Below are positions 11,761 to 24,342 of a stretch of DNA of 64,000 bases, piece after piece. The stretch is from Glebionis coronaria (taxonomy: Eukaryota > Streptophyta > Magnoliopsida > Asterales > Asteraceae): the NCBI GenBank assembly GCA_025667525.1, contig JANFOE010000191.1, positions 434,001-498,000 of the forward strand, written 5' to 3'. Both the position numbers and the translations under genes were made by a program. Below the pieces are notes generated by a model. It did not search any database. It was not told where the DNA came from and saw only the letters and a list, made by a program, of their open reading frames with translations. Positions within the stretch are counted from its first letter, which is position 1. Each line of letters begins with the position of its first letter.

Positions 11761-12829
11761 CGGTGTCTGCCTTCATAATTTGCCATCAGTACAACTTCTT
11801 CAAATAAAGATACATTTAGTCAGAAATGTCATGAATAGAATACTTATACTTACGGGATGACTACATCTCAAAATCTCCATATTTAGGCAACCACAAGTGG
11901 CCTTTTAAAACATTTAACACCATCGGCTTCTCAATTCTAATGATTCATATTAGTCGCGAACCCCTTTTTATTATCTATATTATCCTTTTTATAAGTATCA
12001 GCTATTTTATATTGTTCGGCAATTTATTTTGCACCTTCATTATTAAGGAACGTGACCTAATTGGTTCTTTATATTTTATACATAATGTGTCAGTAATTAC
12101 GTTCACTTTCCTAGATGGAATAATTATCATGACCGTATTTATTCGAAAATTCTTTCTTCACATTTTCTAAGTCTTAGTTCTATATCAACTATTATTTTTA
12201 TCCGTTTTACTCAATCCGACGTCTAAAGCGTCGATAATTATTACGACTAATTAAATAATAAATATTCAATTTTTATGAAACGTAAACGTAAAGATTTTAA
12301 ATTTCTTAGTCCGTCCAATTAGATGAAAATGTTCAAAATAATTTTTAATTTAACATGACTTTTGTTGATTTATCAAAAATAATTAATAGGATTCTTAAAT
12401 GTTCGAAAAATCTTTGGTTATATTTTGGTCAAAATTTCCTTAGTTGAAAAGCGTAAATTATCGTTTCAAATTTCAAGTCATGGTTTAAATGGTTTCCTCA
12501 ATCCCTCTTAGGTTGTCTTGAGGTATACACGAACATTTACCCCTAAACAGGAGTTTAGTTAAATGTTCTGGGTATAAGGGAATAATCCCTCAAAAGTTCT
12601 TTGTTAAAACATTTGTCAAAACACATTTGCACTTCCTTTTTGGTAAAACCCAAAGTCTTAAAAGGGCTCTTAATTTTTGAAGAGTCAATATAGATTCCTT
12701 TATCTTTTAATCACACGATCAAATAATGTAAAAGATTAAGTCTTAAATCACATGTTATATATTCAAGGTACAGGTTTTCGTTGGTCGGCAAATTTAGGGC
12801 AGTCTATAAATAATTATTAACTCATTCTT

Positions 12830-13330
12830 ATTCTTATAAACAAACAAATAGTCCTTAATGATCACGAGCATGAATTTATCAGATTACAGCCTATACACGT
12901 GATTCACCAAATTTATGAATGCTACATGTGTATTAGTCAATCCAAACGACATCACGTGAAACTCATAACGTTCATTACAAGTATCGGATGTAGTGATTGG
13001 AATAGATAATCTTTTTCGCAGATGCGAAGTTGATGATAACCATGCCATGGATCAAATTTTTAAAACATATGCTAGAACCTTGTAAATGATCGAACAAATC
13101 TTCCATTTCGAGTCATGGATATCGTTTTCGATTGTCAATTTACTCAGTTCACAGTAATCAATAAATATAAGAAATAATAATACCATAGCTCTTCATAATG
13201 ACGAGCTTGGTAGAATAAAAGCTTTCTCTGACAACTCTCTCAGTCGTACGGTAATTCCTTTAATTCAGATGGTGCTGACGTATAGTGCACATGCCACAGG
13301 TGCAGCACCGGGTATATAATCAATACCAAA
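12830..13330 (-). pseudogene. Reverse transcriptase remnant of T1
   Basis: Minus-strand reading near 12,860-12,960 resembles the FGLTNAP...F..LMN segment of gypsy reverse transcriptase (here FGLTNTHVAF). Further weak similarity extends right toward 13,330. No intact YVDD-type motif was found. Stops and frame changes are frequent. Confidence 0.45.
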
Positions 13331-15984
13331 TTCAACTTGCCTTAATGGGGAAAGTCTAGGTAATTCACCAGCAAATACCTCCTACGGTTTCAGATAACAT
13401 AAACATCTTTTAATACATTTATTTTAAGTTCTTTCTAGATTATAATATCTATGACTAATTCATTACCATTCATGGTATAATTTCAAGTCTAAATGTAGGA
13501 TATGGTCACCCATCAAGAATTATTTAGATCACTTTTGATAATCAACATCTTATCTTTTAGGGTAATTCTACTCGAGTTCGCATCAATTAAGACAATGTCG
13601 TCATGTCATAATCAATCAATCCATTCTATTGGCACTATCAACTTTTCAGTTTTATTGCCGTCGATAAGATGTGAACTTCTCAAAAGACTAATAGTAACTC
13701 ATAATCCTTCACAAATTCAAGGATATATGGAGACACAACTACCATTAAAATAGTAAGGTCAACGCATAATCTACGCTAGAGAATTTTTAATCAGATACAG
13801 ACGAAAACATTAACGAATATGAGTATATCCCATGTTTTCATAATTTGAGTACGCATTCGAAAGCTCCTCGGATCGTTACCCAGGTCATTCAATGAAATCA
13901 AATCAAAAGAAATGATAGGAATGTCGATACATCCAGTCGGGTATCAACACTCGGTAATCATATACTTTTCCTAAGAATCTCACTACGCGAGAATTGGACA
14001 AGAAAGAATTGTCAGTTGTCAAATAAGACAATTTCCACAGATGAGCAAACTAGACTCAGAAGAATAAATGCTACAGGCACATATGTAGGTGTCCCTAACA
14101 CTATGTCCCTATTTTTCACTTCTTGCAGATCTCATAAAATTTAATCTTTCACAATCTTTACAGAAAATGTAGTGTTTATTAATCAGTTTTATGGTGACTA
14201 CTAATCAGCCTTGCATGGTCCATTCCAAATTGTATGTAGGCGCGCAGCTATATACAATTTCAAGATTAACGATGCAATACTCAGTTCGTCAAAATTTTAT
14301 CATCATGTTTATAATAAAAACATTTTCATGCTTAATTCTTAAATAAGAATCAAGAATAAATTTACAAAGATTTTCTTTGTTATGAAAACAATTAAGTTTT
14401 CCAAGGTGTTTTATAAACAACCTCATTTCGATAACGATTATTTATAAGTCTCACTTTAAATACTCCATATGGTGATGAAAACCCAATTTTTCTCAAGGGA
14501 TACTGTTTTAACTTATAAAAACAATTAGTGATCTACAAAGGAGTGATGAAAAGTTTTTCACTAAGAACTAACTACAATATGCTAGGAAATGAATTTAGCC
14601 AAATAATCATGAGGTTCATGACCTTGATGGCGCTCAAAAAGAATAATCCACAACGTAACTCAAATCGAGATGAGTACTTGTTCAATGGTTGCATCACCAA
14701 TGCGAACATTAGGAAGAAGCAAGAAAAGATAGATAATATCGATACATGTAGGATTTAGCAATCAAAGGTAGTCTTTTCATTAATCACAAACAAGTCAAAT
14801 TGTACCGTAACACATTGCGTGTCACTATGTCATACAATTTCAAGAACTCATCCTTCCAACTGATGTCTCAGTTAAGTTAGGGATTATTTTTAAAAGATAC
14901 CACAATGAATACTAATCTACAAGAGTTATGGGGGTTCCATCTGTCCCGGAAGATCCATCGGTCCCAATTCAGAAGAAGATTTCTTCAATTTATTTCTTGG
15001 ACACTAGGCATCCTCATCATTGGACAATGGCCTAGGAACAACCCTTAACACGAATCAACAATCAATTAAAACCTTATAATTCAATCACAAAACTTAACGA
15101 CTTCCTCTTAACCATCTTATATTCCAAACAAGTTAAATTTTTACCTCATTCAAGTTTCAACCAACTTATACTCAATGCGATATCCTATCTCACTTTCCAA
15201 TACTTTCAATCTTATTCTTCGACCTTAATAGGGCAATAAAAGCTCAATATGAACAACACATAATTTCCAATCCTATAGCTCCTTCATCAATAGTTATCAA
15301 ATGAGTCATTAGTATGAAATGACTTGATCATTCAACTAGACTTATCGGAAAGGTACTAGTGGCATGAGGCTTTTGGGTAATGGTTCCAATGACAGCCTCA
15401 AGTGCAACATTCACCTTTTCGATTTCAAATTTAAGAATTGGGTGACAACGAATCAGATGACATCTTTCTAGGTGGTAACGTTTTGTCAAACTCCACTCTA
15501 TAAGGAAAGATCGTCATGACATCGATATCAGTTTTAATCTCGCCAATTCTTCTTTAATATCACAATCAACTAATATCAACATTTCTATGAATATCAACCA
15601 TTTGTTGGGATCATAAATATCCACAATTTGGTTTCGATCTAGGATAGCTAGAATTCCTACGAGAATAGCTTCGATTAATTTACTAGGGGATTTAGGGTTC
15701 CTTGTGACAATCTACGTCGTATAAATACCTCGTATAAATATCAAAATTATCATCAAACAATCATGTAATCAAATTACATCATATATATATATATATATAA
15801 TCTAAGTTATATATATATTAAAATAACACTTCTCAGTCTGGCCTTGTCGGTAACTCGGGAATTCTTCGGCACCGTTATAGTCAAAAGATTTTTAGACATT
15901 TTTAAAAAAATGTTTATAGTTAAAAGATTTTGAAATGTTTTATTCAAAACCTTATTTTTAAAAATCTTTCGTTCTCTATAACGA
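13331..15984 (-). other. Decayed internal region of T1
   Basis: By position this should hold protease and gag. I could not recognise either. Only frames of under 85 codons are present. Confidence 0.4.
15780..15820. repeat. TA microsatellite
   Basis: About 20 bases of TA dinucleotide followed by a second short TA run, just inside the primer-site end of T1. Confidence 0.85.
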
Positions 15985-15998
15985 GAGCTCTGGTACCA
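15985..15998 (-). other. Primer-binding site of T1
   Basis: On the minus strand this reads TGGTACCAGAGCTC, one change from the common initiator tRNA-Met site TGGTATCAGAGC. It lies three bases from the LTR that starts TGTAACACCC at 16002 on the plus strand. Confidence 0.75.
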
Positions 15999-16001
15999 AA
16001 C

Positions 16002-19000
16002 TGTAACACCCCCAAAAATACACAATTCAATACAGCGGAAGACTCGTTGGTGTTACGGGATAGCACATTACTCACATCATAGACAACGCTTAAAAATCAC
16101 GTCGTTTAATAATAAAGCATTTCCATTCATAAATATCAAGTTTACATAGGTCCCAAGTCATTGTATTTCATACAAGTTTTACAAAGAATTTGAATGGAAA
16201 TTTGTTATTTAAGTGCGGGCCATGAATTCTTGTTGTCTTCCCGAGAATTACCTTCAAGTACCTGAGATAAAACATGTTAAAAGAAAAGGTCAGCGAAAAC
16301 GCCGAGTGAATTCATAGAGTTTAATAAAATCCATCAATATAACATCGGTATAAAATTATTACCAAAAATCATTTTGTACCAATCTTTGTTATAGGCCATA
16401 AAATAGCCAAAGTCATTTTATACAAATCCTTATCAAAAATTATAATATAGGCTTTTGCCTTCAAAATCATTATACGAACCATTTTCGTTAAAACATCATA
16501 CAATACGTTTTATAACGTTGTATAGATTAAATAAAAACCGTTCTATGAATATGGTTATATAAAACCAAAACACGAACATAATATCAATGATAAGACCCTG
16601 TATTGCTAGTCAGGCAATATATCGTAATTCAATGCTTAAAGCAGTATTTCGTTAATTGGATTATTATAAGCCGCATGACATTGTTACCTTACTATAACCA
16701 ACAACGGGTAGCTAACCCGAAACTCATTTGCCCATCTAAATTAGCGTGTCGTCACAATAATCATGCTTGGAAATCTTCTCATACATAAATTCGCTTACCA
16801 ATCAATGTGGCACGACGGGGATCAACCGTCAAGGCGCGAACTGGGGTGATCGTACCCAAATAGTACTATTATATGCATAAGCGTCTACCAAATGCCGGTA
16901 GTTCACAATTCATGCTAATGGTACTTTTAATGACATAACCTAACTTTAATAATCCATTTTATTTCATCTATCGGGTCATTTAATCATTCATCGGGTCATA
17001 CAATCATTCGGGTCCAAATCAACAAACAAACAATCAGGACAACTAGTGTCCTATTTCATAAAAACTAACATGTTATCTCCCTCGCGGGTTTATAAAACAT
17101 TTCATAAAAACATTTAAAAGAGTGCGAGGCTATGAACTCACGTGGATGTGGGAAAGCGGGTTATCGGCAATTCGGATGTACGGTACGTGCTTCAATCACG
17201 GAAACCTAGACAAATAATACTCGTCTTAGACTTTTGTCCAATGACTTTATAAAAATAACAATTATGTATATATATGATGATTTTATATATATATATGATG
17301 ATCAAGTGGGTTTATATGTTCTCATTCACTCATTTTTGTATTTATGTATTGGTAACCTTTTACTAGTTTACTAGTTTTACCTATTTACATGTTGTAGGTT
17401 CAATAAGCCTATTATAAATTCATTAACTTGTATAAATTCATTTTATACTTGTATTATCAGTATTTATACTTTATATGTTGGGCCCAAATGGGTTAAGCCT
17501 AATAAGTAATTTTTATAAGTGTTTAGCTTATTTAGTTAAATCATTAGTCCAAATATGCTAACTTAGCTCGTTAATGTCCGTATGTCATATAATTCGGGTT
17601 TTATCGGTTTTACTTGTATTAGATACTTATATATCAGTATATGACTTTTAAAAAGTTTACATTAGACGGGTTTGATCGTCTAAGTTTTAATTTGCGAAAA
17701 ACGTTAATTTTACGGTAATAGCCGAAAAAGTCTTAAAAATCATGTTTATAGTTTTTATAACTTATAAAACTTATTCAAATACCATTTTTATAAAGTGTCC
17801 ATTTATTTAACCTTATACATATTTATATAAATGAAATTCATAAGTTAGTGGGTTTTAATTTCACATTTTATACTATATTATTTGAGTGCTTATATAATAG
17901 TATTAAACATTAATTCTTCAAAATCTGATTTTTAGTTTCATCTTCACCATTTTTATCATATCTAGAGTTCTACAATGAGTTAGAAGCTCATTTTTGGATG
18001 GCATGAACTTCATATTATGTGCTACAATTAAGATAGATATAGCTACTGCTCATTCTATGTTTAACTATCCTTAACAGTCCCTACAAAACAGACTATTCAG
18101 ATTAGCACACTCATCTTGTTTTGATCATATCTCATTCATTTTGATGATTCCATTGCATGGCCAACTCTCACATGTGTATGACATCTTATACTTACTGTAA
18201 ATATATTCCATCATGCAAATTTATCAGTTTAAGTCTTGGTTACTTACTGTTTTTATACAGCCAATAATTTAAGCATGATTTTAGCCTTGTTTCTTATGGT
18301 TATTCATCTTTTTAAGCATGTTTATCAAATCTATCAACACCAAATCCCCACATAATATTTTTAATCATCATCATCATATACATATACATAAATAAAGAAA
18401 ATACAAGATTACATAATCAAAATAACAAGAGGATATGAAGAACAATCTTTATACCACCATTAGTGATGAAAAGATGAGGTTTTTGATGAACAAGACTTGG
18501 TTCTTGTTATCAAATCTTCAACTTTAGCAAGGAAACTTCTTGGTTCCTTTGGATAGATGAACACCTCCATGAATTCATCCCTTTAACCTCATGAAAACTC
18601 CTTTTCATAGGTTAAGATCACCTCCAATCTTCATATCTTCAAAGGTTCTTCAACATATGTGTGAATAACACATGATATTGTGGTTAAATTGATCAAATGA
18701 GGGGTGTTTAATGGTGGTTTTTGGACGAAATATAGAGAGAGAGGAGAGAAAAATGGTGGTTTGCATGTATGAAAGTGTTAAATGGTTTGTGTGAGTGGTT
18801 TAGACAAGTTTTGTGTGCAAGTGGTGTGATGGCAAAGCTAAGACAAGTGTCTTAGCTTTGTTTACAAGCTTAACACCTCACAAGGGTGTGTTGTATACTT
18901 GTGGCCATCCCATGTGTGGGGGTGGGGCAAGTTTATCTTGTCTCATCTCCATTTAATTACGGGTACTCCTCGATTCTAGTTTCCTCCATTTGCGTGCCCT

Positions 19001-19452
19001 CGGGTCGTTTTACGAAAAACGTTTTTATAAATTATGAATCAACGGCACAAAACGAATCTAATAAAAATTGTCTCATCAAAAAGGAAGTTCGAAAACGTAA
19101 ATACGTAATCCTAAGGTTTCTGGTTTAGTCGTAAAGGACGTTAAATTATAATCGTATGTCCTAATCTCTTCTCGTAAATTCGTGAGTTTATGAACCAACA
19201 CAAATTTAAAATTCCAAAATAATATTCACGGATAAATTTATTTTCTGAAATGTCGGACTTTCACCAAAACGGTGTATGTAAACATAAGCACGTAACGTAG
19301 AATCCTCCGGTTTAGACGTAGTCGATGCTACTTCAAGACGTAAATCCAAATTTCTTCCCAAAACTAATTGAGTTCATAATATAACATTAAAATAATGTTT
19401 TTAAATAATATTTGAGAATAAAATATAACCTATAAATTAACGGATTGTCACA
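16002..19452 (-). repeat. T1 5' LTR (3.45 kb)
   Basis: Its plus-strand edges are TGTAACACCC at the left and GTCACA at the right, the expected inverted TG/CA ends. Its part from 17481 onward matches 8635-10610. The part 16002-17480 has no partner in the window because A1 separates it from the matching stretch. It includes a duplicated TATATATGATGA phrase near 17,266-17,306. Confidence 0.75.
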
Positions 19453-19556
19453 TGATGTTAATAAATGAAAACTTGTTTTAAAATCTAAAAAAAATGTCAG
19501 CCAAATTGACTCAGACTATATTAATTTTAACGACTGTAATTAAACTAAAACGAGAA

Positions 19557-19640
19557 GCTAGATAAGCTGGTAAACACGTTTGGCCCATGACCAGGTGGTC
19601 ATGGGTTCGAGTTTCATACTAGAAATTTTTTTTAATGATT
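19557..19640 (+). repeat. Possible tRNA-derived SINE head
   Basis: A TAGATAAGCTGG sequence resembles a pol III A box and GGTTCGAGTTTC a B box. They are about 45 bases apart and are followed by T-runs. No clear target duplication was identified. Confidence 0.35.
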
Positions 19641-21379
19641 TTTTTTTTACAAACTGAATGTAAAAGAGAAGTCACAGAAATGACTTCTGATGAATACTAT
19701 GGACTGATAAATTCAGTTATAAGCTATCAGCTAAACAAACAAATATCAGCTAAGCAAGATAAGCTACAAGTAAAAGCTTATATCAGATACACCAATGATG
19801 TAAAAAAAACTCTAAAAAACAATCACAGATCTACACTTATTTTAAAAAACTACTAAACTTATTTTACTGAAAGCTCTTAATCCAGCTGATTAAATCCCAA
19901 ACTTATATCAGATAAAAAAACTTCTAAATAAAACAGTTTAACCAAATTACTCACTTCAATCCAAACAACAAACTAATTAAACATTAAACAGATAGATGAG
20001 TAATAACAGTAAAACTTAGCAATCTAAAAATATTCAAATAAACATTCAATCATATAAACTACTTAAAACAAATTAATCTAAAAAACATAAAAATAAAATG
20101 GATTGAACCTTTTGAAGAAAACCTTTGGGACGAAGTATCGCGCTGAGCGTACTTTAGAATAAACCGAGACCACCGTTACTCGAACCATCTACACCACTCT
20201 CGAACCATAACTCGAACCAAAAGTCAAATGAGCCGTACAGTTTATATGAATCAAACCAGTAGGGTTTGACTAAATTCCAAATTTCACTTTAATTATTTAA
20301 TTAAACTATTCTTAAACATCAATTAAAACAGTAACGATTTTAAAGAAAAAAAACTTATACAGTAAAGAAACGAGAATGAAGATTATGATTAATTAAACTT
20401 TATTAAATCGGTAAAAAGGTTACAATACTATGAAAATTGAAATACAAGAAATCCTATAACTAATTTTGCATAAAAACATTAAAGTAAAAAAATGGAATGA
20501 ATAAAAATTACAATATTGGGGGTTTTTATAGGCAAACCCCAAAACCTACTAAGGAGGGTTTGTTGAGGGGAGAACTCATCTTGACCCTTCAATCCTTCTT
20601 TTCTCTTACTTCTCTTGATTATACGGTCGAAAATAAACCTCTTGCAGACGGATCGCCAGCCTAGAAGGGACTTGTATTTCTTGTGCTTTCTCTTTGCTGA
20701 TGTGGCTTATATTGATTGGTGGAATGGAATATTTAGGTGTCTTGGCCAATCATATGCAAGTAAGGGGAGCCACGTCACCCTGAATCATCCATCTTCAAGG
20801 TCCTATAAAAGGGTGAATTAATTTATAGCGCGTGTAATATACACACTATTAAATCAGAAACCCCCAATTTTTAGTTTTCTAGGGTTTGGGGTAAAAAATG
20901 GTATCTGGTTATGTTTGAGAGAGAGAAAGGTGATAACTTCTTTGGGGATAACGACAGTTGTGTGTGTGGGTAAATGTGAGGTTGAAGATGGTTTGACTAA
21001 AGTGAATGAAACGTTTATAACCTTATAACTTTCGTTTGTAAAAAAAAATGACCAAACCCCAATGGGTTATGAGGGCACAAAAACACTCCACCATGTCATA
21101 ACATTTGCATTATGGGATTGGGCTTTTAATCTTGAAATTGGACCCAAACGTTTTTTAAACTTCCATCCGTATATTGTATATGGGCTTTTGCATTGGGCTT
21201 TTGCAAGTAACATAACTTTTTAACCCATAAATGGGCCTTTAAGCCCATTAATCTCATGTGGGCCCCACTTGTCTTCAAACTTTAATAAAACCGTGAACAA
21301 AACGAACTTGTCTTTCGGCTTATTGATATTTCTTCAAATCCCGTGTCGGTTTTGCCGGTTTTCGTGATCTTTGGTACCT
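19641..21379 (-). other. AT-rich region, probably the rest of an inverted Athila-like LTR
   Basis: No gene recognised. A minus-strand TATA-like CCTATAAAAA near 20,524-20,533 lies at a plausible distance from the LTR start at 21,611. The plus-strand edge TGATGTTAA at 19453 could be its far end. Extension of the LTR over this stretch is inference. Confidence 0.35.
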
Positions 21380-21611
21380 TTGGACTTTTTGCACTTTTGG
21401 TTCTTTAACTTTGACTTTGTCTCTTTCTTTGAATTTTCTTTAACAATTGACCGTGAAATCCTTTTTTTCTTTCCTTTTGATCTTTTGTACCTATTTCACA
21501 CAAAAACACAAAACCACGCGTAATTCCGACTATTACAATATTAAACACATGATTAGGTCTTGTTTTTCATTGTTTTTAGTGGTAAAAGGATAAGTGTTTA
21601 CACACTTATTA
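21380..21611 (-). repeat. Athila-like LTR start, inverted
   Basis: Read on the minus strand from 21,611, the sequence TAATAAGTGTGTAAACAC and the following 200 bases closely match the A2 LTR start at about 35,129-35,345. They match the A1 LTR start at 6752 more distantly. Direction is opposite to A1 and A2. Confidence 0.75.
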
Positions 21612-21959
21612 TGGGGTGAGGCAAAACTTATTTTGTCTCATTCCACTAATTTACGGGTACTCATCGATTCTAGTTACCTCGATTTGCGTGCCCTCGGGTC
21701 GTTTTACGATAAACGTTTTTATAAATTATGAATCAACGACACAAAACGGATCTAATAAAAATTGTCTCATCAAAAACGGAGTTCAAAAACGTAAATACGT
21801 AATCCTAGGGTTTCCGGTTTAGTCGTAAAGGACGTTAAATTATGCACGTAAGCCTAAATTTAAATCCGTAAATTGTGAGTCCATCAACCAACACAAAAAT
21901 AAGTTTCAAAATAATATACGGGAAAATAATTTACTACCTGAAAATGTTAGAATGTCACA
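21612..21959 (-). repeat. Third Tekay-type LTR fragment
   Basis: It aligns with 10075-10410 and 18915-19250 (shared GGGTACTC.TCGATTCTAG and TGCGTGCCCTCGGGTCG) but is more diverged. It ends in TGTCACA, the LTR terminus. The inverted Athila-like LTR begins exactly at its left edge, so that LTR probably inserted here. Confidence 0.75.
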
Positions 21960-23189
21960 TAAACCTTTTAGGATATCATTGAGCCACCACAACACTAGGT
22001 AATAATGCCTTGTTGAAGGATTACGAGTTGAATCGAGATAGGAAAAGACCAAAACGAACAAACGACTACTCGTAGCAAAGAAGCAAAGGGGAGAGGATTC
22101 AAGGGAAATGAATCAAGACCAAGAACATTGCTCAAGAGACAAATGAAATTCATCAAATTGAGGAGGCGAAGAGCTTGTGTCATATATAGTGGTTCAAGAC
22201 GTTCCTTTCCAACGAAAGTCTAAACGACTTTGGTAATGAATTATACCAAGCAATTTTGATGCATAGAATAAGATTATTTTCAAGAGTAGTCTTATTCTAT
22301 TTCAAAACGTGAGCAAAGTATAGATTCACTTTCTCTCCCACATGATCGGATAATTATTGCTAGTATTAACAATAACAATTTCCTTGGAATATTTCAATAC
22401 CAAATATGTAAAATCCACCTATAACTTAATGAAGTAGTTTGGTATCTCAAGGGATTCACTAATCATCCTAGAGATGAGCTTAATTTCACAATTTACACAT
22501 GATATTGGGACTACTAACCATAAGGGTTCAAACCATGGAATCATGCTTGATACTGTAAGCTTCTACTAACTCACCCTACATCTCTATAGGGAGTCAAGTA
22601 TCCAAGCAATGAAGGTTTGAGAAGGAAAAATAAAAGAATCACAAACCAAAAATGAATGTCAAGGCAAGGATGCCAAGAACAAGCATATAGTCAATTAATG
22701 ATCAAAAGAATGATCAATAGGGTGTATGGAAGAACGAAAGCGTACCTTGGCCACAAGTTGCATTCCGAGCTTTCAAGGAACCAATGCAAAGCCCAACTAT
22801 GACTAATAGCTACTACTAAATCTTCAAGGACTAGTATGACTCCTACCCATCTTGATATCATCATTCAATGATGTTGGAGATCAAAGAAGATGAGTCTTCT
22901 ACAAGTGTAAGTAACTTAATCCACAATCAATAGAATGATTCATCTTCATGAGTACCTACACATAACAAGATGCAAACTAGAAGATACATTTCAAGAGTAA
23001 CTCTAAAATGCATTAATACTGCTAATCTAAATGAGATGGAATATTTACAATTTAAAAGTCTTATTTTCAACAAAAAATAGTTTTAAACAAAGAAAAACTT
23101 TAGTACAACTTAAACTTCTAATTTGAGGAGACAATGGATCGATCCAAGTTTTAAAGTACAATATACTTCAAAGATCTTGTGTCACCATC
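21960..23189. other. Unassigned region
   Basis: No recognisable coding, RNA or repeat signature. Because a minus-strand primer site follows at 23,190, this is probably the residual internal part of that element. Confidence 0.3.
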
Positions 23190-23201
23190 GCTCAAATACC
23201 A
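23190..23201 (-). other. Degenerate tRNA-Met primer-binding site
   Basis: On the minus strand it reads TGGTATTTGAGC, two changes from TGGTATCAGAGC. It abuts the sequence TATTGAAACTAGAAGGGGGG, a common plant copia LTR end. Confidence 0.6.
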
Positions 23202-23544
23202 ATTATTGAAACTAGAAGGGGGGTTGAATAGTTTATCATCGGTTTATCTCCTATTTAAAATTCCTTTCAATTAGGTGAGTGCATAAAACTATCTTTTACT
23301 TGAAAGCTATTTCCTTAATGATTAGGTTCAATTCTAATGCATTAACAATGTGTAGTAAGTATAATGATAATGAATGTAAGTAATGAGTAAGCAAAGAAAC
23401 AACCTAGTAGGAAGACACCAAGATTTATAGTGGTTCGGCAACGAGGCTCTATCCTCGTTCATACTCCACTTCTCGAGTACACCTTACACGAGATTTCCAC
23501 TATATCCACAAGCTCCCTTCTTGGCGGAGAAAACCTTACAATGT

Positions 23545-23765
23545 CGCTTACATTATTTTCCGACACTAAGCTAAATGTCGAGACCTAATCTTAGCTAGGA
23601 CCAATCTACACAACGTCTCCCACTTCACCATTTTACGACACAAGGCTAGATGTCGAGTTCTAATCCAAAGCTAAAACCAATCTTCAAAATGTTGCCTACT
23701 TCACCATTTTCTGACACAAGGCTAGATGTCGAGTTATAATCCAAAGCTAGAACCAATCTTCACGA
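23545..23765. repeat. Three tandem units of about 80 bp
   Basis: Each unit contains a version of TTCCGACACAAGGCTAGATG, TCGAG, TAATCC, AAGCTA and ACCAATCT. The second and third units are most alike, the first is more diverged. Confidence 0.75.
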
Positions 23766-23824
23766 CTCTTCACTTTATAGTTTAGTGAGAACTAACACAA
23801 CTAATTACAACTCAACTAAACATA

Positions 23825-23985
23825 TCCAAGTACACAATTGTAGCTTGGATCTACACAACAAAAATCCAAGCACACACATGTGCAATGGATTTACACAACT
23901 CTAATCCAAGTATTCACATATAGCTTGGATGAACACGACTAGTCCAAGTATTCACAAATACATTAGATCTATACAACACACAAAT
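23825..23985. repeat. Short tandem units of about 40 bp
   Basis: Four or five degenerate units each contain ATCCAAG or a variant, a CACA-rich stretch, TAGCTTGGAT and ACACAAC. Confidence 0.6.
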
Positions 23986-24270
23986 AAACAAATGATGAAC
24001 ATGACTAGATCTTTAGGAGAAGGTGATCTTCATCATTACTTCATCTTTAATCACATCACTAGTGTGTGAGTGATCTTCTCTTTGGACAAGGTAAAGAAGG
24101 AGATCAAGAGGATAATCATGAGTAAACATACTTAAAACAGTAAGTGATCATTTACAAATAAATAGGATTAGATAGGAGAAAGAAGGCTGAAAGAGATGTC
24201 CAAAAAGGGTTGATGAGAATGCAGATTTGATCCACAATTTATAGAAGACAAATGCCAATGGATATCTGGG

Positions 24271-24342
24271 GGCGGTTCCTTATCTACCCAGGCGGTTCCT
24301 TATCGATAAGGAACCGCGTAGGCACTTAAGGAACCGCGGGTA
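24271..24342. repeat. Nested palindrome built on GCGGTTCCTTA
   Basis: Two forward copies of GCGGTTCCTTATC (near 24,272 and 24,292) are followed by two inverted copies (24,305 and 24,326). The central pair forms a perfect 26-bp palindrome at 24,292-24,317. Outer CTACCC and GGGTAG also pair. Confidence 0.85.

Larger units (their letters stand above)
8635..19452 (-). mobile_element. Tekay-like (Del) LTR retrotransposon T1, interrupted on its left by A1
   Basis: Sequence at 8635-10610 recurs at 17481-19452, giving two LTRs. The tRNA-Met-type primer site at 15985-15998 and a purine tract next to 10610 both read on the minus strand. Integrase and reverse transcriptase remnants inside also read on the minus strand. 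The right LTR is about 3.45 kb; the missing start of the left LTR should lie beyond A1, off-window. The internal domain (10611-16001) has no long frame. Confidence 0.75.

Noticed and set aside
23545..23765. CRISPR-like repeat array
   Set aside because: Units are adjacent and degenerate without unique spacers of even size, in a eukaryotic LTR.
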